Positions 46,993 through 56,974 are shown, numbered from the stretch's first letter. The stretch is 64,000 nt of DNA from Halorientalis salina (GCF_005049285.1 NZ_SOSC01000006.1:1-64000); one strand, 5' to 3'. Translations and numbers: made by a program. The notes: generated from the letters alone by a model not told the origin.

Positions 46993-47628
46993 ATGCCCGA
47001 GTTCCCCGACCCCGGGTCCAGGAACCCGCTCGCGACCGACTGCCGGCGCTGTCCCGCGCTGGTCGAGTCCCGGGAGTGTATCTCGTGGGGGAACGGTCCG
47101 CTGGACGCCGATCTGGTCGTCGTCGGCGAGGCACCCGGTGCGGGCGACCCCGAGGCCGACCGGTGGCAGGGCGGCAACTGGACTGGGATGGCCTACACTT
47201 CCCGCCACTCCGGCCGGCGCATCCGCGAGTTGCTCGCGGACGCGGGCTACGGTCCCGAACGCTGTTATTTCACGAACGCCGTGAAGTGTTTCCCCGCCGA
47301 CCCCGACGCCGAGTCGCCGACCAACCGGGAGCCGACGGCGGCCGAGCGGGACACCTGCCGGCCGTACCTCCGCGAGGAGATCGAGACCGTCGCCCCCCGG
47401 GCCGTCGTCCCCACGGGCAAACACGCCACGAAGTCCGTCCTCGCCATGGACGACCGCGAGGTGAACGGCTTTCTCGACGCCGTGCTGGAGCCGGTCGAGT
47501 CCCCCGCGCTCGGAACGACCGTGGTTCCGCTCTTGCACCCGAGCTATCAGGACGTGTGGCTCGGCCGCCTGGGGGACACCCGCGACGAATACATCGAGAA
47601 GTTTTCATCAATTCTCGAATACTGCTGA
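46993..47628 (+). CDS. Uracil-DNA glycosylase, family 4-like
   Basis: A 211-residue Fe-S uracil-DNA glycosylase that removes uracil to start base-excision repair. Motif 1 reads VVGEAPGAGDPEADRWQGG, the substrate region contains FTNAVKCFP, and motif 3 is LHPSYQ. Cys17, Cys20, Cys99 and Cys122 have the spacing of the family 4 [4Fe-4S] ligands. It is alone between divergent and downstream genes. Confidence 0.88.
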   Translation: MPEFPDPGSRNPLATDCRRCPALVESRECISWGNGPLDADLVVVGEAPGAGDPEADRWQGGNWTGMAYTSRHSGRRIRELLADAGYGPERCYFTNAVKCFPADPDAESPTNREPTAAERDTCRPYLREEIETVAPRAVVPTGKHATKSVLAMDDREVNGFLDAVLEPVESPALGTTVVPLLHPSYQDVWLGRLGDTRDEYIEKFSSILEYC

Positions 47629-47726
47629 ATTATGCTGTTTTACATGCATTAAGACCATCCTAAAGAAGTTCGCGTACTGATATTCGGCGGGCGGCTTATC
47701 CGTATCGGTGGGTTACGGGGAGCAAG

Positions 47727-50700
47727 ATGTCCAGAGAGTCAGGGGATTCGAAGAGCGGCCGGTCCACCGATCGCGGTCGGGGGGACGGGCACACCGGCGA
47801 ACAGTGGTGTAGCGGGCTCGCGGCGGCGGTTCCGGAGAGCGTCTACCGACTCGACGGTGATCGGCACCTGACGGCGGTCGACGACGCGCTCGTCGAACTG
47901 ACCGGCTACGCGCGCGATGAACTGGTCGGTGAGCACGTCTCGGTGCTGTTCGACGGGGAGGCGTTCGCCCGGAGCGAACTGGCGATCCAGCGGTTGTCGG
48001 GTGACAGCGACGGCGACGTCGAACCCGTCGCCGTCACCGTCGCGACCGCGGACGGCGACGCGGTCCCCTGCACACTCCGGGTCGGGGAAGGCGACGGCGG
48101 CCGGGGGACCACGGTCGGCGTTCTCACGCCAGCCGACGACCACGACGGGGCCGTTCCGACCGAGCCAGCACCGGCAGTCGACACGGCGGGCAACGAGGGC
48201 CGGCAGTGGAAACACAGCCGACAGTTCGAGGGGATGATCGACGCCGTCGAGGACTACGCCATCTTCATGCTGGACCCGGACGGGCGAATCGTCACCTGGA
48301 ACGAGGGGGCCAGACGCCTCAAGGGCTACGAGGAAGCCGAGATCGTCGGTGACCACGTCTCGACGTTCTACACCGAGGGAGACCGCGAGCGCGGGGTACC
48401 CGACCGGAACCTCTCGGACGCGGCCGCCGAGGGACGCGTCGAGGACGAGGGGTGGCGCGTCCGGAAGGACGGCTCGCGGTTCTGGGCCAACGTCGTCATC
48501 ACGGCCGTCCGCGACGACGACGGCCGGCTCCAGGGATTCACCAAGGTAACCCGTGACATGACCGAGCGCCGGGAGTACGAGCAGCGACTGGCGACCGAGC
48601 GGGACGCCCTGGAGTCGGAACTGACCGAGGTGTTCGAGCGGATCACGGACGCGTTCTTCGCGCTCGACGACGAGTGGCGGTTCACCTACGTCAACGAGCT
48701 GGCAGCACAGTTCCTCGACACGGAACGGTCGGCGTTGATCGGTGCGGATATCTGGGCCGCGTTCCCGTCGGCCGTCGACACGACGTTCCAGGCGGAGTAC
48801 GAGCGGGCGATGGCCCACCAGGAGCCGGTCAGTTTCGAGGAATATCTCCCGACGGTGGAGGCCTGGTTCGCGGTCGAGGCCCATCCCTCCGAGAGCGGCC
48901 TGTCCGTCTACTTCCGGGACGTGACGGCGCGCAAGCAACGCGAACAGGAACTCGAACGGTACAGACAGTACACCGACGACATCCTCGGTGCCGTCGACGA
49001 CGTGTTCTACGTCCTCGATGCGGACGGAACCCTCCAGCGCTGGAACGAGCAGTTGTCGGCGGTGACCGGTCGTCCGGACGCCGAGATCGACGGGATGCAC
49101 GTGCTGGATTTCTTCACCGAGTCGGACCGCAGTGCGATCGCCGAGGCCATCGAGGAGGCGTTCGAGACGGGATATGTCCGGGTCGAAGCGCCGTTCCTGA
49201 CGAAAGACGGCGAGCGGGTCCCCCACGAGTTCGTCGCGTCCAGGCTCGAAGACCCCGACGGGAACCCGGTGCTGGCCGGCGTCGGCCGGGACATCAGCGA
49301 GCGCAGGGCTCGCGAGCGGGAACTCGAACGCTACGAAACCATCGTCGAGACCGTCTCGGACGGGATCTACGTGATCGACAACGACGGGCGACTGACGCTC
49401 GTCAACGACGCCTACACCGAACTGGTCGGCCTCCCGGCGGACGAACTGGTCGGCAGTCACGTCTCCAGGCTCGTCGAACGGGGGACAGTCGACGGCGATG
49501 TCATCGCCCGAGCACAGGAGGTAGAGGCCGAGATGCGAGCGGGCGGTCGGGACGCCGCCAGCCTCGACGCGACCCTCCACCGGCCGGACGGGACCGCGAT
49601 CGAGACGGAGGCCACGTTCAGTCTGGTCGAAACCGACGACGGGACCGATCGAGTCGGCGTCGTCCGGGACATCAGCGAGCGCAAAGAGCGCGAGCAGGAA
49701 CTCCAGACGCGGGTCCGCCAGCAGCGGGTCGTCACGCGACTCGGCCAGCAGGCGCTCGCCGAGGACGACCTGGATGCCCTGTTCGAGGAGGCCGCCGACC
49801 TGGTTAGCGGGATCTTAGGCAACGACTACTGCAAGGTACTGGAGCTGCTCCCGGACGGCGAGGAGATGGCCCTCCGATCGGGCGTAGGCTGGCGCGACGG
49901 ACTGGTCGGGAGCGCACACGTCCCGACCGACCGCCATTCACAGGCCGGCCACACGCTCGTCTCGGAGGAACCCGTCGTCGTGCCCGACATGGACGCCGAA
50001 ACGCGGTTTACCGGCCCGGAACTGCTCACGTCCCACGACGTGCAAAGCGGCGTCAGCGTCGTCATCGGGGCGCCCGAGGACCCGTGGGGGGTTCTGAGCA
50101 CGCACGACACGGAGACACGGGAGTACACCCGACAGGACGTGGACTTCGTCCAGTCGGTGGCGAACATCCTCGCGACGGCCATCGACCGCACCGAGCACGA
50201 ACACCAGATCGAGCGCCAACGCGAGCGGCTGGCCGCCCTGAACAACTTGAACGGCGTCATCAGGGACATCGTCAGCGTCCTCATCGACCAGTCGACCCGC
50301 GAGGACGTCGAGCAACTGGTCTGTGAGCGGTTGGCCGACGCGGACTCCTACGAGTTCGCGTGGATCGGCGCGGTCGAGGGCGACACCGACGAGGTCGCAC
50401 TCCGAACGGAGGCCGGCGTCGAGGGCTACCTCGACGACGTGACGATCACCGTCGACGACAGCGAACACAGCCAGGGACCGACCGGGCGGGCGCTCAGGAC
50501 CGGCGAGGTACAGATCTGTCAGGACGTGTTAACGGATCCGGCCTACGAGCAGTGGCAGGACAGAGCGAGGGAGTACGGCTACCGGTCCTCGGCCGCCATC
50601 CCCATCACCTACGAGAACACCACGTACGGGGTGTTGAACGTCTACGCCGACCGACCGGCCGCGTTCGGCGGCGAGGAGCGGGCCGTCGTCGAACAGCTCG

Positions 50701-51428
50701 GCAGAGTCGTCGGCCACGTCATCAACGCCATCGAGCGAAAGCGGTTGCTGATGAGCGACGAGGTCGTCGAGGTGGAGTTCCGCATCCGCGACGTGTTCGA
50801 GAAACTCGACATCGAGGAGGCCGGTGCGGGCGAAATCGAAATCGAGCAGACCATCCCGATCAGCGAGGGATATCTCGCGTACGGAACGGTCACGGACGAC
50901 GGCGTCGAGACGCTGGAACGACTGGTCGAGCAGTTACCGGACTGGGAAGACGTGTCGTTCATCGGCGACGGGTTCGAACGGCAACGGTACGAACTGCATC
51001 TCTCGGAGCCGCCGGCACTGCACATCGTGACGGCCCACGGCGGCCACATCCCGTCGGCGACGTTCGCGGACGGCGACTACCGGATGACGGCCGAACTCCC
51101 GCCGGACGCACCGGTTCGAGCGGTCGTCGACGAGGTCCGCGAGGCCTACCCGGGCGCAGTTGTTCTCGCCCAGCGCCGAACGACCGCCGGCAGGGACGGT
51201 GACGCCGACAGTCGAGACCACGTCGACCTCGGCGAGTTGCTGACCGAACGCCAGTTCGCCGCCCTGCAGGCCGCGTACTTCGCGGGCTTCTTCGAGTGGC
51301 CCCGCGAGAGCACCGGCGAGGACGTCGCCGACGCGCTCGGCATCAGCCCGCCGACGTTCCACCAGCACCTCCGGGGTGCCGAACAGCGCATCCTCGCCGC
51401 CATCGTCGAGGGCGAGTCGACCACATAA
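47727..51428 (+). CDS. Multi-PAS/GAF bacterio-opsin-activator-type regulator
   Basis: A 1233-residue one-component sensor-regulator. Predicted order: PAS1 28-135, PAS2 163-282, PAS3 298-403, PAS4 413-524, PAS5 533-652, GAF1 668-822, GAF2 838-1004, BAT domain 1010-1155 and C-terminal HTH_10 1170-1225 (LLTERQFAALQAAYFAGFFE, GISPPTFHQHLRGAEQRIL). There is no histidine kinase or receiver domain, so the sensory domains act directly on the DNA-binding end. No TM segments, so it senses cytosolic cues such as light, redox or oxygen. A GCTTATCCG element about 30 bases upstream suggests a leaderless mRNA. Confidence 0.92.
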   Translation: MSRESGDSKSGRSTDRGRGDGHTGEQWCSGLAAAVPESVYRLDGDRHLTAVDDALVELTGYARDELVGEHVSVLFDGEAFARSELAIQRLSGDSDGDVEPVAVTVATADGDAVPCTLRVGEGDGGRGTTVGVLTPADDHDGAVPTEPAPAVDTAGNEGRQWKHSRQFEGMIDAVEDYAIFMLDPDGRIVTWNEGARRLKGYEEAEIVGDHVSTFYTEGDRERGVPDRNLSDAAAEGRVEDEGWRVRKDGSRFWANVVITAVRDDDGRLQGFTKVTRDMTERREYEQRLATERDALESELTEVFERITDAFFALDDEWRFTYVNELAAQFLDTERSALIGADIWAAFPSAVDTTFQAEYERAMAHQEPVSFEEYLPTVEAWFAVEAHPSESGLSVYFRDVTARKQREQELERYRQYTDDILGAVDDVFYVLDADGTLQRWNEQLSAVTGRPDAEIDGMHVLDFFTESDRSAIAEAIEEAFETGYVRVEAPFLTKDGERVPHEFVASRLEDPDGNPVLAGVGRDISERRARERELERYETIVETVSDGIYVIDNDGRLTLVNDAYTELVGLPADELVGSHVSRLVERGTVDGDVIARAQEVEAEMRAGGRDAASLDATLHRPDGTAIETEATFSLVETDDGTDRVGVVRDISERKEREQELQTRVRQQRVVTRLGQQALAEDDLDALFEEAADLVSGILGNDYCKVLELLPDGEEMALRSGVGWRDGLVGSAHVPTDRHSQAGHTLVSEEPVVVPDMDAETRFTGPELLTSHDVQSGVSVVIGAPEDPWGVLSTHDTETREYTRQDVDFVQSVANILATAIDRTEHEHQIERQRERLAALNNLNGVIRDIVSVLIDQSTREDVEQLVCERLADADSYEFAWIGAVEGDTDEVALRTEAGVEGYLDDVTITVDDSEHSQGPTGRALRTGEVQICQDVLTDPAYEQWQDRAREYGYRSSAAIPITYENTTYGVLNVYADRPAAFGGEERAVVEQLGRVVGHVINAIERKRLLMSDEVVEVEFRIRDVFEKLDIEEAGAGEIEIEQTIPISEGYLAYGTVTDDGVETLERLVEQLPDWEDVSFIGDGFERQRYELHLSEPPALHIVTAHGGHIPSATFADGDYRMTAELPPDAPVRAVVDEVREAYPGAVVLAQRRTTAGRDGDADSRDHVDLGELLTERQFAALQAAYFAGFFEWPRESTGEDVADALGISPPTFHQHLRGAEQRILAAIVEGESTT

Positions 51429-51819
51429 CGCCGCCCGGCAGTTCGCTGGATCGGTCCTACCCTGCCGGGAGATCGCTTTTGCCAATATCGGAAGTCCATC
51501 GGGGTAGACGACCGCACACGCGAACCGACCGGCTCCGACGGCCACCGAAGCGTACGAGGTGCTCGCGTCAGCCGGTACTCACACCCTGATCGTCGCCGAC
51601 CGACGGGCGGCCATGCTGGCGACGCTCGACGACGGGTCCGATCGGGCCGACACGGCCATCACCGGCGACGGCCGAACCAACGACCACCGCAGGGCCGTCC
51701 GGGACCTGCTCGGGACGCGGTTCGACGCCGTCGACGGTCACGAACCCGACGCCCGGTCGCCGGCCTCACCGTCGTCCCGGCGGGACTGTTATGACACTGC
51801 CCCCAGAACCGGCAGGCAC
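51429..51819. other. Spacer before the ZIP transporter, possibly a gene remnant
   Basis: 390 bases. From about 51500 to 51819 one frame stays open with haloarchaeal-like composition and could read as part of a degraded protein (VLASAGTHTLIVADRRAAML), but it lacks a good start and no family is recognisable. A TGTTATGAC element at about 51786-51795 fits a promoter for the ZIP gene. Confidence 0.4.
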
Positions 51820-52653
51820 ATGGTGTCGATCGTCGACCTGTTCCAGCAGGTCGCCGGAACTGATCCGGTCATCCAGGGCCTCGTCGGTGGCGTCGTCATC
51901 GCGTCGCTGAACCTGCTCGGCGCGTCGCTCGTCCTGGTCTGGCGCGACCCCTCCGAGCGGGCGCTGGACGGTGCCCTCGGCTTTGCGGCTGGGATCATGC
52001 TCGCGGCGGCGTTCACGAGCCTCATCATCCCCGGCATCGAGCAGTACTCGGGCGGCGACCCGCTGCCGGTACTGGCCGGCGTGGTGCTGGGCGTCCTCTT
52101 TCTCGACCGCGCCGACGTACTGGTCCCCCACGCACACTACCTGCTGACCGGCAGCCGGCGGACCGACGCCGCGAACCCGAGCGAGTCAGTCCCGCTGGAC
52201 AGCGACCGGCTCGCACCGGTGGTCCTCTTCATCCTCGCCATCACGCTGCACAACATGCCCGAGGGGCTGGCGGTCGGGGTCGCCTTCGGCTCGGGCGACG
52301 TGGAGGCGGCCGTTCCGCTCATGCTGGCCATCGGCATCCAGAACATCCCCGAGGGACTGGCCGTGTCGGTCGCAGCCATCAACGCCGGCCTGGACCGGCG
52401 CTTCTACGCGACGTTCGCGGGCCTGCGCTCGGGTGTCGTCGAGATTCCCCTGGCGGTGTTCGGCGCGCTGGCAGTCCAGGTCGCCCGACCGCTGCTGCCC
52501 TACGCGATGGGCTTTGCCGCGGGCGCAATGTTGTTCGTCATCTCCGACGAGATCGTCCCCGAGACCCACACCCGGGGCAACGAGCGAATCGCGACGCTGG
52601 GGACGATGTTCGGCGTCGTCGTCATGCTGTACCTCGACGTGAGCCTGGGATAG
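51820..52653 (+). CDS. ZIP family metal transporter
   Basis: A 277-residue transporter with about eight helices. The ZIP metal site lies in helices 4-5: LHNMPEGLAVGVAFGSG (about 144) and IQNIPEGLAVSVAAINAG (about 176), with further polar residues in FVISDEIVPETH. ZIP proteins move zinc, iron or other divalent metals into the cytosol. The ATG at 51820 follows a promoter-like element by about 28 bases; the frame upstream is not conserved. Confidence 0.9.
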   Translation: MVSIVDLFQQVAGTDPVIQGLVGGVVIASLNLLGASLVLVWRDPSERALDGALGFAAGIMLAAAFTSLIIPGIEQYSGGDPLPVLAGVVLGVLFLDRADVLVPHAHYLLTGSRRTDAANPSESVPLDSDRLAPVVLFILAITLHNMPEGLAVGVAFGSGDVEAAVPLMLAIGIQNIPEGLAVSVAAINAGLDRRFYATFAGLRSGVVEIPLAVFGALAVQVARPLLPYAMGFAAGAMLFVISDEIVPETHTRGNERIATLGTMFGVVVMLYLDVSLG

Positions 52654-52702
52654 CGACCGGGTCGCTCCGTTGCTCACGGGCCACTCCGTTCCCCGTTCGC
52701 TT

Positions 52703-52728
52703 CGAGGTCTCTCTCCGGTCGACCTCGC
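52703..52728 (+). repeat. Dispersed palindromic repeat copy
   Basis: CGAGGTCTCTCTCCGGTCGACCTCG forms a GAGGTC/GACCTC hairpin and closely matches the three copies at 58823-58973. A partial repeat of its second half follows at about 52731-52744. Confidence 0.6.
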
Positions 52729-52795
52729 CCCCGGTCGACCTCGCTCGCCGGAATCGGCCTCAAGACTCTTTGGCATCCGACACGTCGAGACGGCA

Positions 52796-54604
52796 ATGGT
52801 AACGCGCAGCGGCTGGTTGAAGATCGGCGGTGCGGTTCTGGGCGTCGTGGTGCTGTTGGGCATCGTCGGGGCAGTCGTCGCCGTGACGACGTTCGAGCCC
52901 CCGACGGTCGAAGAGTCGACGTACGCCTGGGGCGAGGTGACGGACGAAACGACCGAGATCCGGACCGAAGTCGTGGTGAACAATCCGAACCCGGTCGGCG
53001 TGCCGGGGATCGTCGACGTCTCCTACACGGCGAAGCTCAACGACGTGACGCTCGCCGAAGGCGGCCAATCGGGCGTCGGCTTCGGGCCGGGAACCAACAG
53101 CATCGACCTCACGACCGAGATGGAAAACGAGCGCATCGCCGACTGGTGGGTCACCCACGTCAACGGCGACGAGCAGTCGACCCTGGCCATCGACGCCAGC
53201 GTCGGCGCAGTCGGGGTCTCCCGGGAAATCCCCGCCAAGGAAGACACCATCGAGACGGACATCCTCGGCGGCTTCAGCCAGGAGGGCGAGCGCACTGTGA
53301 CGGTTCGGAACGACTCGTTCCTGCGGGTGAGCGACCAGACCGCGACGTGGGGTGAAGCCGACGCCGAGACCACGCCCATCACGTTCGGATCGACCGTCGA
53401 GAACGTCCACGACTACCCGGTCACGCTGGACGGCGTCGAGTACGTCGTCACGATGAACGGCGTCGAACTCGGCCGCGACCGACAGACCGCGGGCGTCGAC
53501 GTCGACCCCGGCCAGCGGGACCAACTCGACGTGGAAGTCGGCCTCGACACGCCGAAGATGGCCGACTGGTGGGCCGAACACGTCCGGGACGACGAGCAGA
53601 GCAACCTCACCGTCGAGATGTACGGCATCGTCGAACAGGACGGCGAGCGGAAACGGGTCCCCATCCGCCTCTACGACGAGACGCTGTCGCTTGAAACCGA
53701 CATGCTGGGCGGCGGCGGGACGAACGTGACGAACGTCGGCGGCGAGCGCGCCCAGTCGTTCGAGTTCCCCGAAACCACCGAGACGAACCGCACGTGGGGC
53801 GAGGTCACCGACGCCACGACCGAGATCGACTCGACGGCCACCATCGAGGCCCCCGACGACGAGATGACGGACCTGCTGACCCTGGACATCAGCCAGGAGA
53901 CGACCATCAACGACGTGACGGTCGCGGAGGGAACCCGGCAGGTGTCGGATCTCGCGCCCGGGACGAACCGGGTCGACAGCACGACCGAGATGGACAACGG
54001 CGAGGTCCCGACCTGGTGGGCGCGCCACCTCAATCAGGGCGAGCGGTCGACGGTACGAACCGCGCCGACCGCACTGGTCGACGTCGGCGTCACGAAGTTC
54101 GACGTGGCCATGGACACCCGGACCAGCACCTTCGAGACCGACCTGCTGGCCGGGATGAACGGTGACCGCAACGAGGAAGTCACCGTCGAGGGACGACGCG
54201 CGCTGGTGGTCCAGGGCGTCGAGTCCGACTGGGGGCAGGCGGACCCCCGGACCGCGCCGCTGAACGTCGACGCGACCGTCGAGAACGAACTCCCCGCGGA
54301 GGTGGAAGTCACCCGCGTCGACTACCGCGTGACGCTGAACGACGTGGTGCTGGCCGACGACACCGCCCGGAACGTCGGAACGATCGCGCCCGAATCGACC
54401 GACACCGTCGGGCTGACGATGGCACTCGACAATCGGAAGATGGACGAGTGGTGGGTCACCCACGTCCCCGAGGAGCGCTCGGACCTGGAGGTGACCGCCG
54501 TCGTGACCGTCGACTCACGGGCCGGCAGTACGACCCAGGAACTCGACTCGCTGGGTCAGTCCGAGACCATCGAAACGGACGTGTTGAACCAGAGCGGGAA
54601 CTAA
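52796..54604 (+). CDS. Membrane protein with four LEA2/WHy repeats
   Basis: A 602-residue protein with one N-terminal helix (KIGGAVLGVVVLLGIVGAVV) and an extracytoplasmic part of four tandem repeats, each of about 140 residues. Each opens with the same phrase: TYAWGEVTDETTEI, TATWGEADAETTPI, NRTWGEVTDATTEI and ESDWGQADPRTAPL, followed by a valine-rich strand and later xxWWxxHV. This is the water-stress/LEA type 2 fold. Such repeats suggest a surface-exposed, possibly stress-related structural protein. A leaderless-type promoter lies about 27 bases upstream. Confidence 0.82.
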   Translation: MVTRSGWLKIGGAVLGVVVLLGIVGAVVAVTTFEPPTVEESTYAWGEVTDETTEIRTEVVVNNPNPVGVPGIVDVSYTAKLNDVTLAEGGQSGVGFGPGTNSIDLTTEMENERIADWWVTHVNGDEQSTLAIDASVGAVGVSREIPAKEDTIETDILGGFSQEGERTVTVRNDSFLRVSDQTATWGEADAETTPITFGSTVENVHDYPVTLDGVEYVVTMNGVELGRDRQTAGVDVDPGQRDQLDVEVGLDTPKMADWWAEHVRDDEQSNLTVEMYGIVEQDGERKRVPIRLYDETLSLETDMLGGGGTNVTNVGGERAQSFEFPETTETNRTWGEVTDATTEIDSTATIEAPDDEMTDLLTLDISQETTINDVTVAEGTRQVSDLAPGTNRVDSTTEMDNGEVPTWWARHLNQGERSTVRTAPTALVDVGVTKFDVAMDTRTSTFETDLLAGMNGDRNEEVTVEGRRALVVQGVESDWGQADPRTAPLNVDATVENELPAEVEVTRVDYRVTLNDVVLADDTARNVGTIAPESTDTVGLTMALDNRKMDEWWVTHVPEERSDLEVTAVVTVDSRAGSTTQELDSLGQSETIETDVLNQSGN

Positions 54605-54636
54605 CAGGTACCAGCGGACGGGGCGGTTTTTCGGCG

Positions 54637-55713
54637 TCAGATGAGGCGGCCGAGATACATCTCGAAGACGGTGAAAAAGACCGGGAGGAGGATCGACGAG
54701 AGCAGTCGGACGATGATGCCGACCGAGAGCGGGTAGAGGCTCACGCCGGCGTACTCGTTGTACTCGTCCCTGAGCCGCTGGATTTCGAGGCGTTTGGCCA
54801 CTTCGTCCATCGTCGCCGCCTCCTCGGCCGCGCCGTCGGCCTCGGCGAGTTCCGCGGCCTCGGTCCGGAGGCGTTTGATCTTCGCGCTGGTCCGTTCGAG
54901 TTCCGCCTCCACGATCGCCTGCGCTCGCCGGTTCACGTACACCGTGGGGTAGACGAACGAGACCGCGATGACGGCGACGTAGACGCCGACGGCCAGGTAC
55001 ACCAGCGTCCCGAACCCCCCGCCGATCCCGAACATCAGTGCCAGGGGGAGCGCCAGCGACCCCAGCGAGATCAGCATCGTCGTCCGAATCGCCAGGTAGC
55101 CCACGGCGCTCAACCCGCCGAGGCCGTCCGGGTGCAACGGATCGATCTCCAGGTCGAGTCGCCCGACCGCCCGGATCGCCCGGATCGCCGTGATCGCGCC
55201 GTGGAAGCCGATCCCCGTCACGATCCCGAACCACGCGACGATCAGGAGGTAGACCGAGAACGCGGGGTCCGCGACGCCCCGGACGCCGATCGTTTCGAGA
55301 TAGCCGACGTTCAGCGCCACGACACCCACGACGAGGGCAGTCCAGGGCGCGACGAACCGCAGGAACCGGTCGCTGAAGACCCGTTCGTATCGGTCCCCGA
55401 CCCGACGGACCGCGTCCGGATCGACGGCCAGGCCCGCCGTCTGTTCGACGAACTGGGCGAAGACGTGCGTATCCCAGTACCAGATGGCGGCCGGCCCCAC
55501 GAACGGGATCGCCATCGCGAGGAGGTGTGCCGTCACGAAGTCGAGCGGTGGCCGCGCCGGCAGCAGGGCGAAAAAGAGGAGCGACAGCACGGCCGGAATC
55601 GTCCCGAAGGTCAGGCAGCCGACCAGGAGCGGGTGGTCGACGGTCCGGGCCGCGAAGCCGTCGATCGACTGGGTGATCCAGATTCGGTGGCGAGAATCGG
55701 CTGACTGTCCCAT
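54637..55713 (-). CDS. Polytopic membrane protein with cytosolic coiled coil
   Basis: A 358-residue protein with about six to eight helices grouped in pairs (about 30-50, 60-80, 112-135, 150-175, 205-225, 232-258, 330-352). A charged coiled-coil segment rich in Glu/Ala/Arg (about 268-318) lies between the last two. No recognised family. Both neighbours face away, so it appears to be a single-gene unit. Confidence 0.72.
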   Translation of the reverse strand: MGQSADSRHRIWITQSIDGFAARTVDHPLLVGCLTFGTIPAVLSLLFFALLPARPPLDFVTAHLLAMAIPFVGPAAIWYWDTHVFAQFVEQTAGLAVDPDAVRRVGDRYERVFSDRFLRFVAPWTALVVGVVALNVGYLETIGVRGVADPAFSVYLLIVAWFGIVTGIGFHGAITAIRAIRAVGRLDLEIDPLHPDGLGGLSAVGYLAIRTTMLISLGSLALPLALMFGIGGGFGTLVYLAVGVYVAVIAVSFVYPTVYVNRRAQAIVEAELERTSAKIKRLRTEAAELAEADGAAEEAATMDEVAKRLEIQRLRDEYNEYAGVSLYPLSVGIIVRLLSSILLPVFFTVFEMYLGRLI

Positions 55714-55822
55714 CGTCTGTGGACGAATCCGGACAGCACTCCCTTCAAAACACTGACTGGCTCGCGCGCCGAAAGCGAAGATCGTGACTCGGCCTACACC
55801 CGTTCGGTGATCGTCTTCGCAG

Positions 55823-56974
55823 TTAGACCCGCTCGATGATCGTCGCGATACCCTGCCCGAAGCCGATGCACATCGTACACAGGCCGTAGTCCTGCCCGGT
55901 CCGCTGGAGGTCGTGGGCGAGTTTCGTCATGAGCATCGACCCCGTCGCGCCGAGCGGGTGGCCGTGAGCGATGGCCCCGCCGTTGACGTTGGTGTCTTCC
56001 CAGGACGCGCCGGTCTCTTCGAGCCAGGCGGCGACGACGGCGGCGAAGGCCTCGTTGACCTCGAAGAGGTCGATGTCGCTGATGTCCATGTCGGCCTTGT
56101 CGAGTACCTGCTCGGTGGCCGGGATCGGTCCCTTCAGCATGGTGAGCGGGTCGACGCCGACGACCTCGGTGGCGACGATGCGGGCCATCGGGTCCCAGCC
56201 GCGGTCCGCGGCGGCCTCCTCGCTGGCGACGAGCACGGCCGAGGAACCGTCAACGATGCCCGAGGAGTTGCCGGCGTGCTGGACGCCGTTGCCCTCCTCG
56301 CGGAAGGACAGCGGGAGATTCGAGAGGGTCTCCAGGTCGGTCTCGGGCCGGGGGTGTTCGTCCTGCTCGACGGTGACGGTCTCGCCGTCGAGTTCCGTCT
56401 CGACCGGGACGACCTGGTCGTCGTAGTGGCCGGCTTCCCAGGCCTCGCCCCAGCGGTGCTGGGAGTCGACGGCGATCTCGTCGAGTTCCTCGCGGGAGAA
56501 GCCGTACTCCTCGGCGATGCGCTCTGCCCCTTCGCCCTGCGTGGTCACCTCGTCGAAGTGCTCGAAGTAGGAGTCCGTGACGCTGTTGCCGTCCGACCCC
56601 ATCGGGACGCGAGTCATGTGCTCGACGCCGCCGCCGACGAGCACGTCGTGTTGCCCGGACATGATCATGCTCGCGGCGAAGTTGATGGCCTGCTGGCCGG
56701 AGCCACACATCCGGTTCAACTGGACGCCGGGCACCTGATCGTCCCACCCGGCCACCATCGGTGCGAGGCGGGCGATGTTCAACCCCTGCTCGTCGACGGG
56801 CGTCACACAGCCGTAGATGACGTCCTCGACGGTCTCCGCGCCGTCGAAGTCGTTGCGCTCGGCGAGGGCTTCGAGCGGTTCGGCCGCCAGGTCCTGGGGA
56901 TGGGTGTCACGGAACGAGCCGTTCTGTTTGCCGAAGGGCGTCCGTACCGCGTCGACGATGACTGCATCGTGCAT
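55823..56974 (-). CDS. Thiolase family acetyl-CoA acyltransferase
   Basis: A 383-residue thiolase. The nucleophile is Cys90 (RMCGSGQQAIN); the catalytic base is in the C-terminal GGAIAHGHPLGATGS and the second cysteine in TMCIGFGQGIAT. NEAFA is also present. The sequence is of the degradative/biosynthetic acetyl-CoA acyltransferase type, so it could serve fatty-acid oxidation or 3-ketoacyl-CoA synthesis for polyhydroxyalkanoate. It is a single gene; the assignment to one route is not certain. Confidence 0.93.
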   Translation of the reverse strand: MHDAVIVDAVRTPFGKQNGSFRDTHPQDLAAEPLEALAERNDFDGAETVEDVIYGCVTPVDEQGLNIARLAPMVAGWDDQVPGVQLNRMCGSGQQAINFAASMIMSGQHDVLVGGGVEHMTRVPMGSDGNSVTDSYFEHFDEVTTQGEGAERIAEEYGFSREELDEIAVDSQHRWGEAWEAGHYDDQVVPVETELDGETVTVEQDEHPRPETDLETLSNLPLSFREEGNGVQHAGNSSGIVDGSSAVLVASEEAAADRGWDPMARIVATEVVGVDPLTMLKGPIPATEQVLDKADMDISDIDLFEVNEAFAAVVAAWLEETGASWEDTNVNGGAIAHGHPLGATGSMLMTKLAHDLQRTGQDYGLCTMCIGFGQGIATIIERV

